Assembly: GCA_037833965.1 (NCBI GenBank)
Contig: AP031359.1
Span: forward strand, 1,484,001 to 1,548,000
Origin: Marchantia polymorpha subsp. ruderalis
Taxonomy: Eukaryota; Streptophyta; Marchantiopsida; Marchantiales; Marchantiaceae
Reading direction: 5' to 3'
DNA length: 64,000 nucleotides
Position 1 is the first letter of the stretch. Each line of letters begins with the position of its first letter. The notes beneath the pieces were generated by a model. That model saw only the letters and a program-made list of their open reading frames with translations. It made no database searches and had not been told where the DNA came from. The translations under genes were made by a program, and so were the position numbers. Below, piece after piece: positions 1-11,240 of this stretch.

Positions 1-61
1 CACACAAGCTCACAAACGCGCACAGTGACAGCCAAGACAAGCCAATTGACAGAAAAGCCCC

Positions 62-91
62 CCTAAGGAAAAAGCCTTGGGCTCCTTTATT
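62..91 (-). promoter_or_regulatory. AATAAAG plus hairpin module, LTR copy 1
   Basis: On the minus strand AATAAAGG directly follows the TGA that ends ORFx, and a seven-pair stem (CCTAAGG with CCTTGGG, one G-T pair) follows it. The same arrangement recurs in the other ORFx LTRs. It could be a poly(A) signal for ORFx or, in copies reading TATAAAG, a TATA box. Confidence 0.5.
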
Positions 92-2663
92 CACTCTGAA
101 CTCCTAGACATTTCAACCGCCCGAGGCAAACTACATTTAGATGTGGTGCCATCCGACGCAGCGATTACAGCGTACTCTGAGTATCCGTCGTCTCCTAACC
201 TACGCAACACGTTTAAAATCTTAATCTTTAAACTCTCTCGCACCTCTTTCAATTCGGAAGAGAAAGAATTGACTAACTGAACTAACTACTTGTGGCTTGC
301 GGACCCGCTGGCCTTCATACTCATCAACCGTTGCTCCGGCGAATCCAATTTCAGCCACTTTAGCGTTTGCACTTCCCACATCACAAATCCGTGCAGACAC
401 TTCTCTACACGCAAACGCAAACCGTTGATTGTCTCATCTCGCAGCTGTTGGTATGCCGCCTCTGCCTTTCCCGCTCTTGCCCGCGACTTCTCCAACTGTA
501 CAGCAACTAACTTCAACCACTCCTTCAACCAACCATAATCACATTCAAATCTTACTTTACATTTGAACTCTGAAAATCTGGCCGCTTCGCAATCTGCCAA
601 TTTCTTGGCCCAATCAGCCAATTCGACTGCGTGCTTCCGGAGTACATCCGCTAGACCCATTGTGAGCTCCTCCATGCGTCGCAACTCCTTGCCATGAGCA
701 TCGGTGAGCTCCACAATTCAGCCCCGAAGCTCCACTTGCTTTGTCTTTGTCGCAGCAATCTGACCCCAAAGATCTTCGGCTATCTGTTCCTCTTCGGCTC
801 TTCCTCCTTAGCTAATTCCGCAGCATGCAACTAATCGCGCTTTGCCAAATTCACGGTCAATTGATCCACACGACGCATTTCCGCGGTGTAGGCCCTCTTG
901 GATGCCTCCAATCTCTCACATAGCTCTACTATTACCTTATGCACATTCTCATTGGCGGCCCAAAGACTAATGCAATCCTATTCAACGTCGCACGAAGATC
1001 GGACTTCTTAGCTAGGTTCAGCCGAAGTACTTCGCACTCCATCTCCTTTGCCCGAAGATGGTTTTCTTGCTCTTGCAACGTCGCCCTCATGGTCGCGCAC
1101 TCGGCTGTCAAGCTTGCAATTCTGTCCTTCGCCATCGTATTGCATACTCCCACTCCCTCTTCACGGCCACGACTCTATTAAGTTGAGTCCTCTTCCTAAT
1201 CATCTCCACGTAGATACCTGTCTCCTTCGAGATTGCGTACTTTCCTCTCTTTTCATCCAAATACTTTAGTAAGGGAACAACGCTATCCTGCAAGAAGTCA
1301 GGAAAGGAAACTACTAATTTTGTCGGCTCTTCCTCCGTAGCTTTCTCATCAACCACAAGTCTTATTACTTCCTCTGGTGGTGGGGGCGATGCAATCTCGG
1401 GAACTTCTACCATTGTTCCATCAAACTATGCCACTACCTGCTCCAATATCTCCTCATTGAGTGTGAGATCCCTCACCATCTCTTCACTCGACTTCGGTTG
1501 TGGTACTTCCTCACTCCCCATAGATCGCGTCAGCTCCGAAGGTGTATACTTAGACTAACCGTCTCCGTCCTTTCCTGTGAAGGTTCCACTGCTACTTCCA
1601 TCAGGACTTCAGCATGTACCATCAAAGGTCCTCCTTCCAATGCCCAAAGAGAAGGCTTCTCCTTCTTCTCCTCGTCTATCGTTGAAGCATCTGCATCTGT
1701 CTTCGCCACACTGCTATTCAAGGAATCGGACACAACTCTCCCACGATTTGCTTTCTTCTTCGGCCTGGCTCAGATCTTTGACGACCTGATTCCCGTCACT
1801 TGGGTCTCCGTCATCCTCGACTCCAGTCTTTGGCCTTCTCCAATATCGACAATGATCTTCCATCTCTTCGCCAATCTCCTCTCTTGCTGTACTCTGATCA
1901 CGAGGACATCCACCTGCACTGATCCACACGCTGTTCTCTGGGGTGGCTCTTTGGGTTGAACATCGTCCTTTTCGTCTGTTTCCTCACTAGACTCAATTGC
2001 TAGTATCTTTTGTTCCTTCGGGAATCGCTTTTCTTCCTTCTTCGTAAGAAACCTCGTCCCTCGATAGAAGTTCACTAAGTAAGGGATTATATGATTAATC
2101 AAACCACTCTTCCACCGGGTGCTGACATTGGTCCAGATTAAGTCGTGGAAGATCTTTGCTCAATGAATTCGTTCTTCCTTTAATGCGCGCTCAAGGAAGC
2201 CGACCTGCGAAGCGGTGACATAGGTTGTGTGCTACGGTTGTAGAATATGCATTATCCCTAACGCAATCGCACGCCTCTTCAGGTCCTTGTAATCTGCTGT
2301 CTTCCACCCATTCGTTCCCGACCTCGCGTTTTTGAAGAGTGGAGCGAAGGTAAATTCCTCCGCTCGCGTAATCTTGACGCTCTCCTTCTTGAACATGAAG
2401 TCGCCATCTTCTCCTGCGCATGGTCCTAGAACCCTTGTCCAATGATCGATTGTCCACAACATCGGATTACCTCAGAGATCATCTCCCTCGTTACAATTCT
2501 TGTCCATCATCTCCTTGCAGATGGTCGCCGACACACAATTCTAATCCTAGAGGAGGAGATCCAAATGTAACTTGACAAGCTCTTGCCTGTAGGGTCGCAA
2601 CTCTGCATAGGGCATCTTCAGCGGAACCAATTTCCGCACCTTGGCTGTCGTGGGCGGTGTCAT
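91..2663 (-). pseudogene. ORFx, decayed copy in LTR 1
   Basis: Starts at ATG 2663-2661 (MTPPTTAKVRKL) and ends at the TGA at 93-91. The N-terminal domain is recognisable by residues LWTIDHWTRVLGPCAG, KESVKITRAEEF, NGWKTADYKD and NFYRG. The linker and the coiled coil follow, and the last helix carries LRLRVEKCLHGFVMWEV and VLRRLGDDG. The frame is interrupted several times: stops near 2550 (after DLLL), near 2230 after ILQP, and near 2160, plus frame changes in the coiled coil. No signal peptide or membrane segment is visible. Function unknown. It is the same family as the reference copy at 45370-47925, but of the TGTGGTG-type LTR subfamily, with a shorter linker. Confidence 0.7.
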
Positions 2664-3089
2664 ATCTCCAATTGTGTCTTCGTTGCTATCAAGGTCAATC
2701 GATTCTCTCTCTCTCTCGAGATATCGCAATGTTGGCGCGTTGTGTGTGCTTCGCACCCTTACCCTCAACGCCCTAACGTTCCTCACACGCGTGCAAATTG
2801 ATACTGTCGGCGCGTGCGGATCTTGACCAGCCCTTTGCAAATTCAAATTGGGATTCGTTGTCTTTGCCGAAGCTCCGGCTATTGCATCCTTGAAAATGGC
2901 TGCGCCAATGGTCCGAAGATCTGAAGGTCTTCAACCAAAGGCAAATTTCACTTTCATTCTCTAACTAGCTAAAATTCATAGTAAATATTCTCAACTCCTA
3001 CAATTGAGGACTTATATGCATACTTTCTGACACAAATATGTTTAAGTTTTTGTTATTTATGCAAAAAAAAAAAAAAACTAAGCACCATA

Positions 3090-3466
3090 ATCACAAAGTT
3101 TTGTAGTGGCGAAGGTGTAGCTTCTTTCCTACCTATTTGAAGAGATTAATCTTTATGGCGTGTGATCTTCTTTCTATGGTTTAATTCACAAACAAGATCA
3201 TAAGAACAAGTGAAATACATAGTTTTGCCACTTACTCCTAGAAGATTCCTAGTTCTTGCATTTTGAAAATATCAATTGTCGATGATAAAAATGGTCATAC
3301 ATTTGTTGTTGCTGCTTCAAATAATCTGATTATTTCATTTTTTGTTTCAAAAAATATGTATTTTTCCACATGCAAATGTTTTCTATTAGTCAAATTTACA
3401 TGCATGAACATGAATCCAACACTTGAAATTGTTCACAATGACGTTGTTGTCTCTTGGCGCTAATCA
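3090..3466. other. Unassigned spacer between two divergent LTRs
   Basis: 377 AT-rich bases between the 5' ends of LTR copies 1 and 2. A 66-codon open frame at 3263-3463 resembles nothing recognisable and has no start context. No terminal repeat, tRNA or coding similarity was seen. It may be the last trace of the target DNA into which the two LTRs inserted. Confidence 0.5.
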
Positions 3467-4029
3467 TGTGGTGGTGCAATTTTTCCATTTTTTTGGAAAT
3501 AATGTAGTTAGGTAGAATTTTCTAATTACACGTAGGTTTTAACTTTTGGAGCATTAGTATTTAGAAGAGAATATAATAAGGAATTCTAGTAAAGATTTTG
3601 AGTAGGAGTAGAAAATACAAATTGTCGCCCTAGATAGAGCTTGGCCTACTCGTTCCAATGAGGTCTAGAACAAAACGAACGGACTAGCCGGGCCTGAACT
3701 ACGAAGGGAAGAAGCGAAGGCCCAGTTTTCCCGAAGGTCTAGTCCAGCCTTTGATAGATGGTAATTGGCCTTCGGCGTTGATGTCTTTGGAGTACTTACA
3801 AAGTACTTATGGCAATGGATCCCGAGTGGAGTTAAAGATGGAGCCGCAAGGAGCAGAAATTTGAATGACGGCATCTTTCATTCGCACGAGTTGATTCTAC
3901 CGTTGCGACGGCGGACTACACCCGCGAGAGCGCGCGTTTGGCCCCCACATTTCACGATCATACTATTTTAAATTGACGAGAGATTGAGGTGCGGAAGCTC
4001 AAACTAACGGAAGCAGCAGCGGGGCGACC

Positions 4030-6318
4030 TGGTGCAATTTGATTGACCGCACTAAGAGCTCTTGAGCTCATCGTAACAAATTGATCCTCGCAAAGCTAGA
4101 TTTCTTGCTCTGGGGATGGAATTAAATCTGTGCGGCGATGATACAGGAGTGGGACGACGATGACACTCCGAGACCAGAGGACTATTGAGGAAACCCCGAG
4201 ACTTGGCAAGTTTGGGATTAGACAAAAGTCCTGGGATATCGCGCAGGTGAGGAAGACAACCTTACCTTTGACAGTGAAAGCGTCAAGGTAACAAGAGCCG
4301 AGGAGAAGTCATATGCGGTGTTATTTAAGAAACCGCGCACTGGCAAGAACGGGTGCTGGACCACAAGGTACCGCGATTGTGGTAGTGACGTTGATGTAGA
4401 TCCTTTGACCTTCTTAGACGACATACATGACGATTTGGCAGGTTAGATTCGTGGAACAAGCGCTGAGAGGGGAACAAATTCACTGGGCGCGCATATTGTG
4501 GATTGTCACAAGGCAGCACATTGGTGTTATTCCGAGAGGATTGGCCAATTACGTGTCCCTGTTTTTTATTAATTTCTATAGCAGGATGGGGCTGTTAACG
4601 GATGAAGAGCTGAAGACGTTCCCGCTGCAGACTCATGCGCAGGATGAAGACGAGGCTGTGAGTGCCAACAAGGTCAACACCAACCAAGAAGAATCGCAGC
4701 TTGCCTTGCCTTCAAGGAGAATAGATGGACCTAGAGACAGAGGTGAAGAGCGGTCACAGAGAGAAAAAAACTTCATGAGGTTGTAGTTTCCGAAATGCGG
4801 AATCATCAACCAGTCCCCATCAAGCTAAGGACACCTAATGCACAGGCTAGAACAAAGATGAAAGCTCAACGATTGATATTGGAGGATGGTAGCAGCACCG
4901 AGAGCACTGTTGTTGCGTCGCCAGGCCGACTCACATCGGCAGAGTGGGCCGAGTTGGAAGCAGAGGCCACCGCTAGAGAGCAAGCTGGGCTTTTGAAGAA
5001 GGGCCTTCGGCCTTCCGAAGAGAGACCTTCAACAGTGGCGGAGAGCCGGGCGTTGAGGAAGGACAAAGGGAAAGGAATCATGATAGAGGAAGGGACTCCG
5101 AAATGGAATCAAGGTCCTTCGGCTGAAGCTGGGGAAAGTGCTCCTTTGAAGAAACCCTTAGAAGTGCTAACAGTGTCATCAGACTCCGGGGGGGGGGGGG
5201 GGGGGGGGGGGGGGCGGGGGATCTGGTTGCACTGAAGAAGATAGTAGAGAGAGTGTTTGAAGGCGTAGCAGGAGAAGCTAGTGCGCAGCGACCGGTGGTG
5301 TCACCCCGGACGTCTACAAGAACAGTTATACTGGAGACAGGAGAAGATCCTTCGGTGGAAGAGATTCAGTCGGAAGGGATAAATTTAGTGAACGTGTTGT
5401 GAGAACAAGTGGTGCCTCTACTCCGGTACCTTGACAGCAAGCTAGAGAAGTATGCTGGGCCAACCAATGGCGGATCTTACGCGGAGTTAGTGCGTAATAG
5501 GACGCGGGTGAGGATGGCTGCAGCCCATGCAACAAAGGAAAAGGAGAATCAACTCCAGGAGTTACAGGCAAAGTATGAGGTACTTTGGAAAAGGTTGGCC
5601 GCAGAAGTGGAACTGCGGAAGTCTTTGAGGAAGACCTGTGAGAGTCCTCGGGCCGATATTGATTACCAAACAAGCAATAGGTAACTTTCGGGATAGACTG
5701 GAGGTATCTAGGGTGGCCTTCAACGAGGAGTCGCGCAGAGTGAACGAGCTTACTACATATCTAAAGAAGAAGGATCAGGCGCATGCAGTAGAGATGGCAG
5801 CGAAGCTGAAGGCTCTGGCAGAGTGTGAAGCTGCTAGAACTTTAAACTTGGAGTTGCTGAAGAGATTGGAGTCCAATTGCAATGAGATGAGATCTCAGCG
5901 AGCGTTGGCCGAGAAGTAGTTAAGTGAGATGGAGGTGAAACTGTTAGAGGTGGAGGAGAAGAATCGACGGCTAGCGGAGCAGACTAACGACGCATTGATT
6001 CAGAAGATGAATCGGTGCCTGCGCGGATTCGTGATATGGCAGATCGAGACTTAGAAGTGGTTGCAGTTGAGGGATCTGGAGCGTCGCGTGGCCGCAATGA
6101 CAGCGTGTAGTGTGAGTGGGCAGCGTCAATTAGCTAGAAAGTTAGATGCCTTTTTCTCCAGTTTGACTGAAGCGATGGAGAACTTGAAATTGGAACTGAC
6201 GGCCATTTTGTGTAAATTAGGATTAGATCAAACGTGGATAGTGCGGCAACTGCCGATTCTGCAGGCGGTGCGCCTGTTCGTAGCTCGCAGCATAGCGAGT
6301 GACATCTCGAAGTGTTAG
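4030..6318 (+). pseudogene. ORFx, decayed copy in LTR 2
   Basis: N-terminal remnants include KLDFLLWGWN at about 4096-4130, where the next codon is TAA; the copies at 45487 and 50097 also have a stop at this codon. Longer open stretches cover the HWARI to FYSRMGLLTDEE block (4427-4786), a linker with VSSDSG (4795-5235), the PLLRYLDSKLEKY motif and first coiled coil (5409-5684), more coiled coil (5638-5919), and the C-terminal RDLERRVAAMTACSVSGQRQLARKL helix (6061-6318; quoted in part only as family signature). The original ATG lies in a region that no longer aligns, so the start is approximate. A 27-base G run interrupts the linker at 5188. Confidence 0.65.
5188..5214 (+). repeat. G27 homopolymer
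   Basis: Twenty-seven consecutive G, then C, then five more G. It lies inside the decayed ORFx linker just after VSSDS; the related copy at about 54670 has ordinary codons there. It is a potential G-quadruplex and a likely place for length error in sequencing. Confidence 0.9.
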
Positions 6319-6323
6319 CTAGG

Positions 6324-6351
6324 AATAAAGGAGCCCAAGGCTTTGGCCTTG
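6324..6351 (+). promoter_or_regulatory. AATAAAG plus hairpin module, LTR copy 2
   Basis: AATAAAG at 6324-6330, then a perfect six-pair stem CAAGGC (6336-6341), loop TTTG, GCCTTG (6346-6351). It sits just after the ORFx end, as in the other copies. Confidence 0.5.
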
Positions 6352-7099
6352 TGGGGATTTTCGATAGTTAGTTTTCTTAGTTTTGAGTCTGCATTCTCCG
6401 CGCGAATTGAGAGTTTGTCACCATGCAAGAGTTACTTTGATTTGTCAAAGATACCGCATCCAAAGTAGAAGCTCAATTTGGATGTTCTGAGTAGCAATTG
6501 TCTAGATCAGGATTTAAACAAATTTGTAATTGGAAGCTCCGTGCAGTTAACTAAGTGTATTCTTCAGAAATTTCCCCCCTAATATTAAGACAGGGTCGTG
6601 ATCGACTACTGTGATGCTTGATTGGAGAAGTTTCAGGATTGATGTGTGATTTACGCTGCAATGTGCCTCCTTTGGACTTAGCACCTGCAGTATTTGTGGG
6701 AGTGACAGCCATTTGACTGTCTGACTGTTAATACGTGACACTTGTTGCTCTTTGTGTTGTTTCTGTCCTCGTGGGATTGGATTTTTTAGACTTGTCTGCC
6801 AAGTCTAAAAATTTAACTAACACCTTCAAACTTAAGCCTCACATTTATAGAAAAATCTGTCCTATGAATTTTTCTAGTCTAACAATTCTACAAAAGCTTT
6901 GTTTAACTTATCGTAATTAACCTGATCCGGATAGTTCGTCCTATCTAAATAGAGCAAAAAATAGATATTGTTTGTCGCAAAGACTAGCTTAATTTAATAT
7001 GGTCTAAATCATTTGAATAGTAATTTTTTATGAGCTCTTTGTATATCATTTTCAATTCTCTCGCTTTGAACACCCATTTTTTAAATTTTGCATTTCACG

Positions 7100-7980
7100 G
7101 CTTCTTTATTTTTGTCTAAGCCACCTTGATTGCCTATCTTGCTTCATATTGAATCTTGTTTAATTTGTTAAGTTGCATCAATTGGCTTTGATGCAATTCA
7201 TCCAGATTCAAAGATACTTTAAAAGCAATGAAACGGGTCATGAGTCTGTATTTTATTGGAAGTAGAGCCTTGATGCCGTAGGCTAAACAAAATGAAGAGA
7301 ATTTTGTAGCCGTTTTAAATGTTGAATTGTATAACCACATTGCATGATGGATCTTAGAATTTCAATCACTAGCATTTGCACTTGTTTTTGTTTCTTTTGC
7401 AATCATCAAACATAACATTTTGTTTGTTTCTTCTACTACTCTGTTTGTATTTGGTTTGTACATAGTTGAAACTTTATGCTTGATTGCTAAAAGTTTCATC
7501 AGATACTCTCACACGCCACTTGTGAATTGAGGTTCATTATGCAAGATCATCTCAAATAAAATGCCAAAGCGAGTATTGATACGTTCATACATAAACCTTG
7601 TTATTTTCTTTTTTGACCAAATTTTTTAAAGCCTAAACCTCCGCAAATTGTGTAAGATAATCCATAGCAACCACAATAAAACAATGTCCTCTTTTTATGA
7701 CCTGCAAAGGATCTACAAAATCAATACTACATTTTTCAAATGGTTTTAATGAAGAAATATGGTGCAAGTTGCCGCTTACTATAGATCTATTTGCAAATGC
7801 TTGGCATACTTCACATTGTTTTTAGTATTCAAAAATATCCTTATACATAGTTGTTCAATAGTATTCCGCCACAAGGTTTTTTTTCACACTAATTTGTCTC
7901 CCAAGATGTTGCTAAAAAAGTCTTCATAAAACTTTTGAAATAATCATGAAATCGTTGCTTTTGCCACCGCATGACAAAAA
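7100..7980 (-). pseudogene. Integrase remnant of element E
   Basis: Translated on the minus strand, fragments match A's integrase: GGI followed by the remains of the HHCC finger (about 7960-7800), a K-rich stretch equivalent to the PFEKWGIDFVGPL segment (about 7740), and a C-terminal stretch AYGIKALLPIKY (7300-7240), the counterpart of VYGVESKLPIQF. Many stops and frame changes occur and catalytic residues are no longer traceable. Non-functional. Confidence 0.6.
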
Positions 7981-8179
7981 ATATCATCTGTACCACAAAA
8001 ATACAATAGTTAATCTATCAAAGTATAAGATACATTCTTATGTGAAATTTTGTCCTAACTTGTTTGGTTGCATCATCCAAAAAAATAAATATTTTTGAGA
8101 TATGATTTCCTTGTACTGATATGTTTAGTTATTCATTTTGTTTGACATTAACATTGGGTCAAGAAAATTGTCATCTTTG

Positions 8180-9420
8180 AAGACAATGTTTACCTTCATC
8201 TCTATTCATGAAAGAAATATCCATATTTCCATGTTATGTATCTGCGCAATCTACAATATCCAAGTCAAATTCTTGCAGCAAAATTATTCACCATGCAATT
8301 CTTCCCGTAGCATTTGATTTGTTGAGAAGATAAATCAGTGATTGATGATTTGTTATCACTATAACTCTTGTGCAAAGTAAGTAGCGTCAAAGTTTTTCAC
8401 CGCAAAAATAATGCCTATTTTTTTTTATCTTCTTATTATGTAATTCATTACTGCCAATGTTAGTTGTGTACTAGCATAATATATGAAGTGATCGTATGTC
8501 TATTCATCTATTGTGCTAACGTTGGGTCCAATCCTTATCCAAATACATCTTTAAAAATTAAAAATGGTTTTTTTTCAATTCGGGGTTCAAAAATTGATGC
8601 TAAAAACTTGCTTCAGCTTCTCAAAACCCTCTAACATCTTTTTTGTAACTTGCTGAGAAGGAACGTCATCCTTCAAGAGCCTAGTTGAATCTTTAGCAAT
8701 CATTGCAAACCACTCAATGAATCAAAGGTAATAATCACTCTAATCCCACATTTGATAGTAGGAAATGACGGTCCTAACATAGCTTTTATTTTCTCTACAT
8801 CAGTACCAATCGTCTTCTTGGAAACAATGTGATCAATCAATTGATCAAATAAACACTAATTTTTTTTTGTGCTAAGTGTGATTCCCGACTTATTTAAACG
8901 TTTAAAAATCTTCTCTAACTTCTCCAAGTGCAAGGCTCAATCCTTGTAAATTTCAAAATCATGAATATTCATGAAATCCATGAATGTTCTCATAAAATGT
9001 GCCAAGTATGGTTCCAAGACTTTATTCATTAGTCTTTGGAAGGTAGTTGGAGCAATGCAAAGTCCAAATGGCATTACTTCATAACAAAAGGTGCTTCATG
9101 GAGATATGAAGATAGTCTCAAATTGGTCTTTTGCCGCAATATTTACTTGATAGTATGTGCTATATCCATCCTCAAAAGAGTATAATTCATGATCCTCCAA
9201 CTCCCTTAGAATTTCGTCACAAAATAAAATGAGAGATTGATCTTTCTTCATAAGGACATTAAGTTTTTTGTAGTTTACGTAGACTTCCAACTTTTTATTT
9301 TTCTTACAAGCCAATGTGACTAGCAATTTCTACATAATATGTTTCATCGTTCGAATGAATTCAGCCTCTAGTAATCTTTTGAATTCTACTTTCATCACTT
9401 TAGCATATTCATATGGTAAG
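8180..9420 (-). pseudogene. Reverse transcriptase-RNase H remnant of element E
   Basis: The longest open piece (9326-9096) reads KLEVYVNYKKLNVLMKKD and YSFEDGYSTYYQVNIA, the counterpart of A's KLRVCVDYKKLNAVTKKD and YSFGDGYSGYNQIQIA. Below it come VMPFGLCIAPTTFQRLMNK and then FMRTFMDFMN where A has the FIDDF catalytic centre, so the second catalytic Asp is gone. RNase H remains as VIVITNHQSLIYLLNKSNATGRIA near 8380-8300 (quoted as short matches to VTDHKALKYIF and GRIA). Dead copy. Confidence 0.65.
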
Positions 9421-10031
9421 GATTTTGTCTGACCACCTTTGCAATCTATACGAGCTCAATTCTATGCATTTCCTAGAGGATTTCATGCAAATTTTTGTCT
9501 TTGCAGGCAAAAAAATGAATAAACTTATGCAATAGGTGGCAAAAACATTCTTGCTATTGAGGCGATAATTTGTTACCTAATCAAATCTGATTCAACCTCC
9601 ATGCTATTTCTTCATCTATTAAATTCAACTTTTCATGATTTGTGTTGCAGGTAGTTTTTTTTGTTGTGGATTACTCCCCATGGAACTGATTTAATTGCGT
9701 AAAGTCTTACCTCAGCATCTCATGAATTGTTTGTGAATTTTTTTTTGGATTCTGAATAATCAATCTCTAGTGAATAAGAGTTAAATTTGTTTGATGTCGG
9801 TGCGTCTTCTAGCGGAAGAAAAGAAATGCATTGTCAATGCAGCCCCTTTCCAATGATCATGTACCTTTTTTCTCAATAATTTTGTAAGTGTGCTTTTGTA
9901 AGCCATGGCCAATCTAAATCATTAAGTATGATCCATCTTTTTCTAACACTACATGAAAATCAACTGCAATGAAAATGACTGAAACGTTGATACATACATT
10001 GAAAATTATAATTTGCGGTTTACAGATTGTT

Positions 10032-10328
10032 TTATTGTCCATTTTCAAGAAAAAACAAAGCTCTCTCAATTTCAAGGCCAATGTATCTCATTTGGGGAAT
10101 GATCATAACATTAAAATCCGCTTTTCCATCTACTAGGAAATCACTCAACATAGAGCAATTACATCCAACGTCTGTGATAAAAACATACTCTTGTTGAATT
10201 GCAATAATATTAAGGGTTAAAAAAAATGATGGAACTTTGTATGTTGATAGATTTTTTCTCAATTCTTTACAAATTAATGAAACTATTTTCAAAAATTTTC
10301 CATTGATGATATATGCGTCATCCAACAA
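10032..10328 (-). pseudogene. Aspartic protease remnant of element E
   Basis: A 98-codon open piece contains FLVDGKADFNVM, the counterpart of the VLVDGGSAVNAM active-site loop of A's protease (D471 there). The upstream VFITDVGCNCSMLSD corresponds to the conserved strand before it. The Gly-Ser of the flap-side motif has changed to Lys-Ala, so activity is unlikely. Confidence 0.5.
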
Positions 10329-10599
10329 GTGTACGCACTGTGATTTTTAGATATTAGAAAATCTTGAAAATCAAACCAAATTTTTCAAGAATTTTTTTAT
10401 ATCTCCTGTCTCTCAATCACCTTCATCCATTTCACTCTCTGTGGTTGAAATTCTTCTTGTCTTTTTTTTTGCCATTACGTTGACCTTATTACTTAAAGAT
10501 TGTTCAAAATTAGCAATCATTTTTTTGAGTCATCTTGGATCTCCACCAAATTCACGCAACCCTTTTCTTTGTCATCTGCAAAAGAAACTTGTATCAATG

Positions 10600-11150
10600 A
10601 AAGACCTTCCTATGCATCACAAACTTCTTGTGCATCACAATTTAAGCATTCTCTCAAAATGTGTTCTATTTCTTGCAAGCATAACATTGTATCTTGTTTG
10701 AATCTCTTTCCGTATTGCAAAAAGTGCAAGATTGGAGAAGATGAACTATAAATTGTGTTAGTTGCGACACAAATTGTTCCACAACAACTTCTATTTTTGG
10801 AAATATGTTAGATGTTTAAGGTGTTGATGATGAAACCTGCAATGGCTTAAGATTAAGCTCTACAGGATCTTCAAGTGCTATTATTGATGTTGACTCTAAA
10901 CTAATATTCTTCTTTCTGGCGATACAAATTACTTGCTCTAAAGTATCTACATCCTCATAGATTACTTGTTGAAGTAATTAGGTCTACCACCCAATTATGA
11001 AGTGTTTTACCACTTTGAGAAACTTTGGCAAAACTGTAATCCAGTTTTTGGACATTCTACTTCTTGTACTTATACATGCCCTTTTGTAATTATTGAAAAT
11101 CAACTTTGGATCTTTATACTTCATACTAGTGTAAACAGGAATGGTCATTT
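10600..11150 (-). pseudogene. Gag remnant of element E
   Basis: On the minus strand, IPVYTSMKYKDPKLIFNNYKRACI (short signature FNNYKRACI) aligns with A's FVRDFKRACIG, and WITVLPKFLK aligns with WAMLLPDFLE. Near 10700-10650 a broken knuckle CYACKK...ECLNC lies where A has CFSCGGPHFQRNC. Stops interrupt the frame repeatedly. Confidence 0.5.
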
Positions 11151-11240
11151 CTCCTTTTCAAAAATGCATATGCAAACTTGCTTAGCTCCCGTGGGTTATA
11201 GAGGCCGCCTTTTCAATCCAATTTTGACCACCAAAAACAA

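Larger units (their letters stand above)
1..3089 (-). repeat. ORFx-bearing LTR, copy 1 (3' end cut off by the window edge)
   Basis: Minus-strand LTR of the long ORFx-carrying type. Its 5' end is at 3089, where the reverse strand reads TATGGTGCTTAG followed by an A/T homopolymer, matching the TGTGGTGCCTAG start of the LTR ending at 54098 (one terminal base changed). It runs left through a leader, a decayed ORFx and the ATAAAG-hairpin module, then leaves the window about 440 bases before its expected ATTACA end, judged by alignment with the copy starting at 50571. No gag-pol is attached, so it is either a solo LTR or the LTR of an element lying to the left. Its neighbour at 3467 points the opposite way. 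Confidence 0.75.
3467..6785 (+). repeat. ORFx-bearing LTR, copy 2 (3' end truncated)
   Basis: Begins TGTGGTGGTGCAATTTT at 3467, the same start as the LTR at 49480 (TGTGGTAGTGCAG). It runs through U3, a decayed ORFx, the AATAAAG-hairpin, and the conserved near-terminal block (GTGACAG, then TGTTGTTTCTGTCCTCGTGGGATTGGAT). It stops at about 6785 where other copies continue to CATTACA, so roughly the last 40-45 bases are lost. No target duplication can be checked because the right end is missing. No gag-pol follows; the sequence beyond belongs to element E. Confidence 0.75.
7000..11240 (-). mobile_element. Element E: ancient AT-rich Ty3/gypsy remnant
   Basis: Read on the minus strand, the block keeps the order gag, zinc-knuckle remnant, protease, RT, RNase H, integrase, all strongly decayed. 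Each part aligns best with element A at 29145-33917, so E is an old member or relative of A's family. The base composition is far more AT-rich than B or A, as expected for long exposure to methylcytosine loss. At about 11215-11190 the reverse strand reads TTTTTGGTGGTC and, further on, AAGGCGG, resembling the primer-site region of A. Its own LTRs were not recognised: 6786-7000 and 11241-12013 are the places to look. A short inverted repeat, AGACTTG/CAAGTCT, lies at about 6785-6805. Confidence 0.7.

Noticed and set aside
3263-3463. 66-codon frame in the spacer
   Set aside because: No recognisable similarity, AT-rich spacer, no start context.
6785-6805. AGACTTG/CAAGTCT inverted repeat as a transposon end
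   Set aside because: Single short hairpin at a truncation point; no partner end or target duplication was found.
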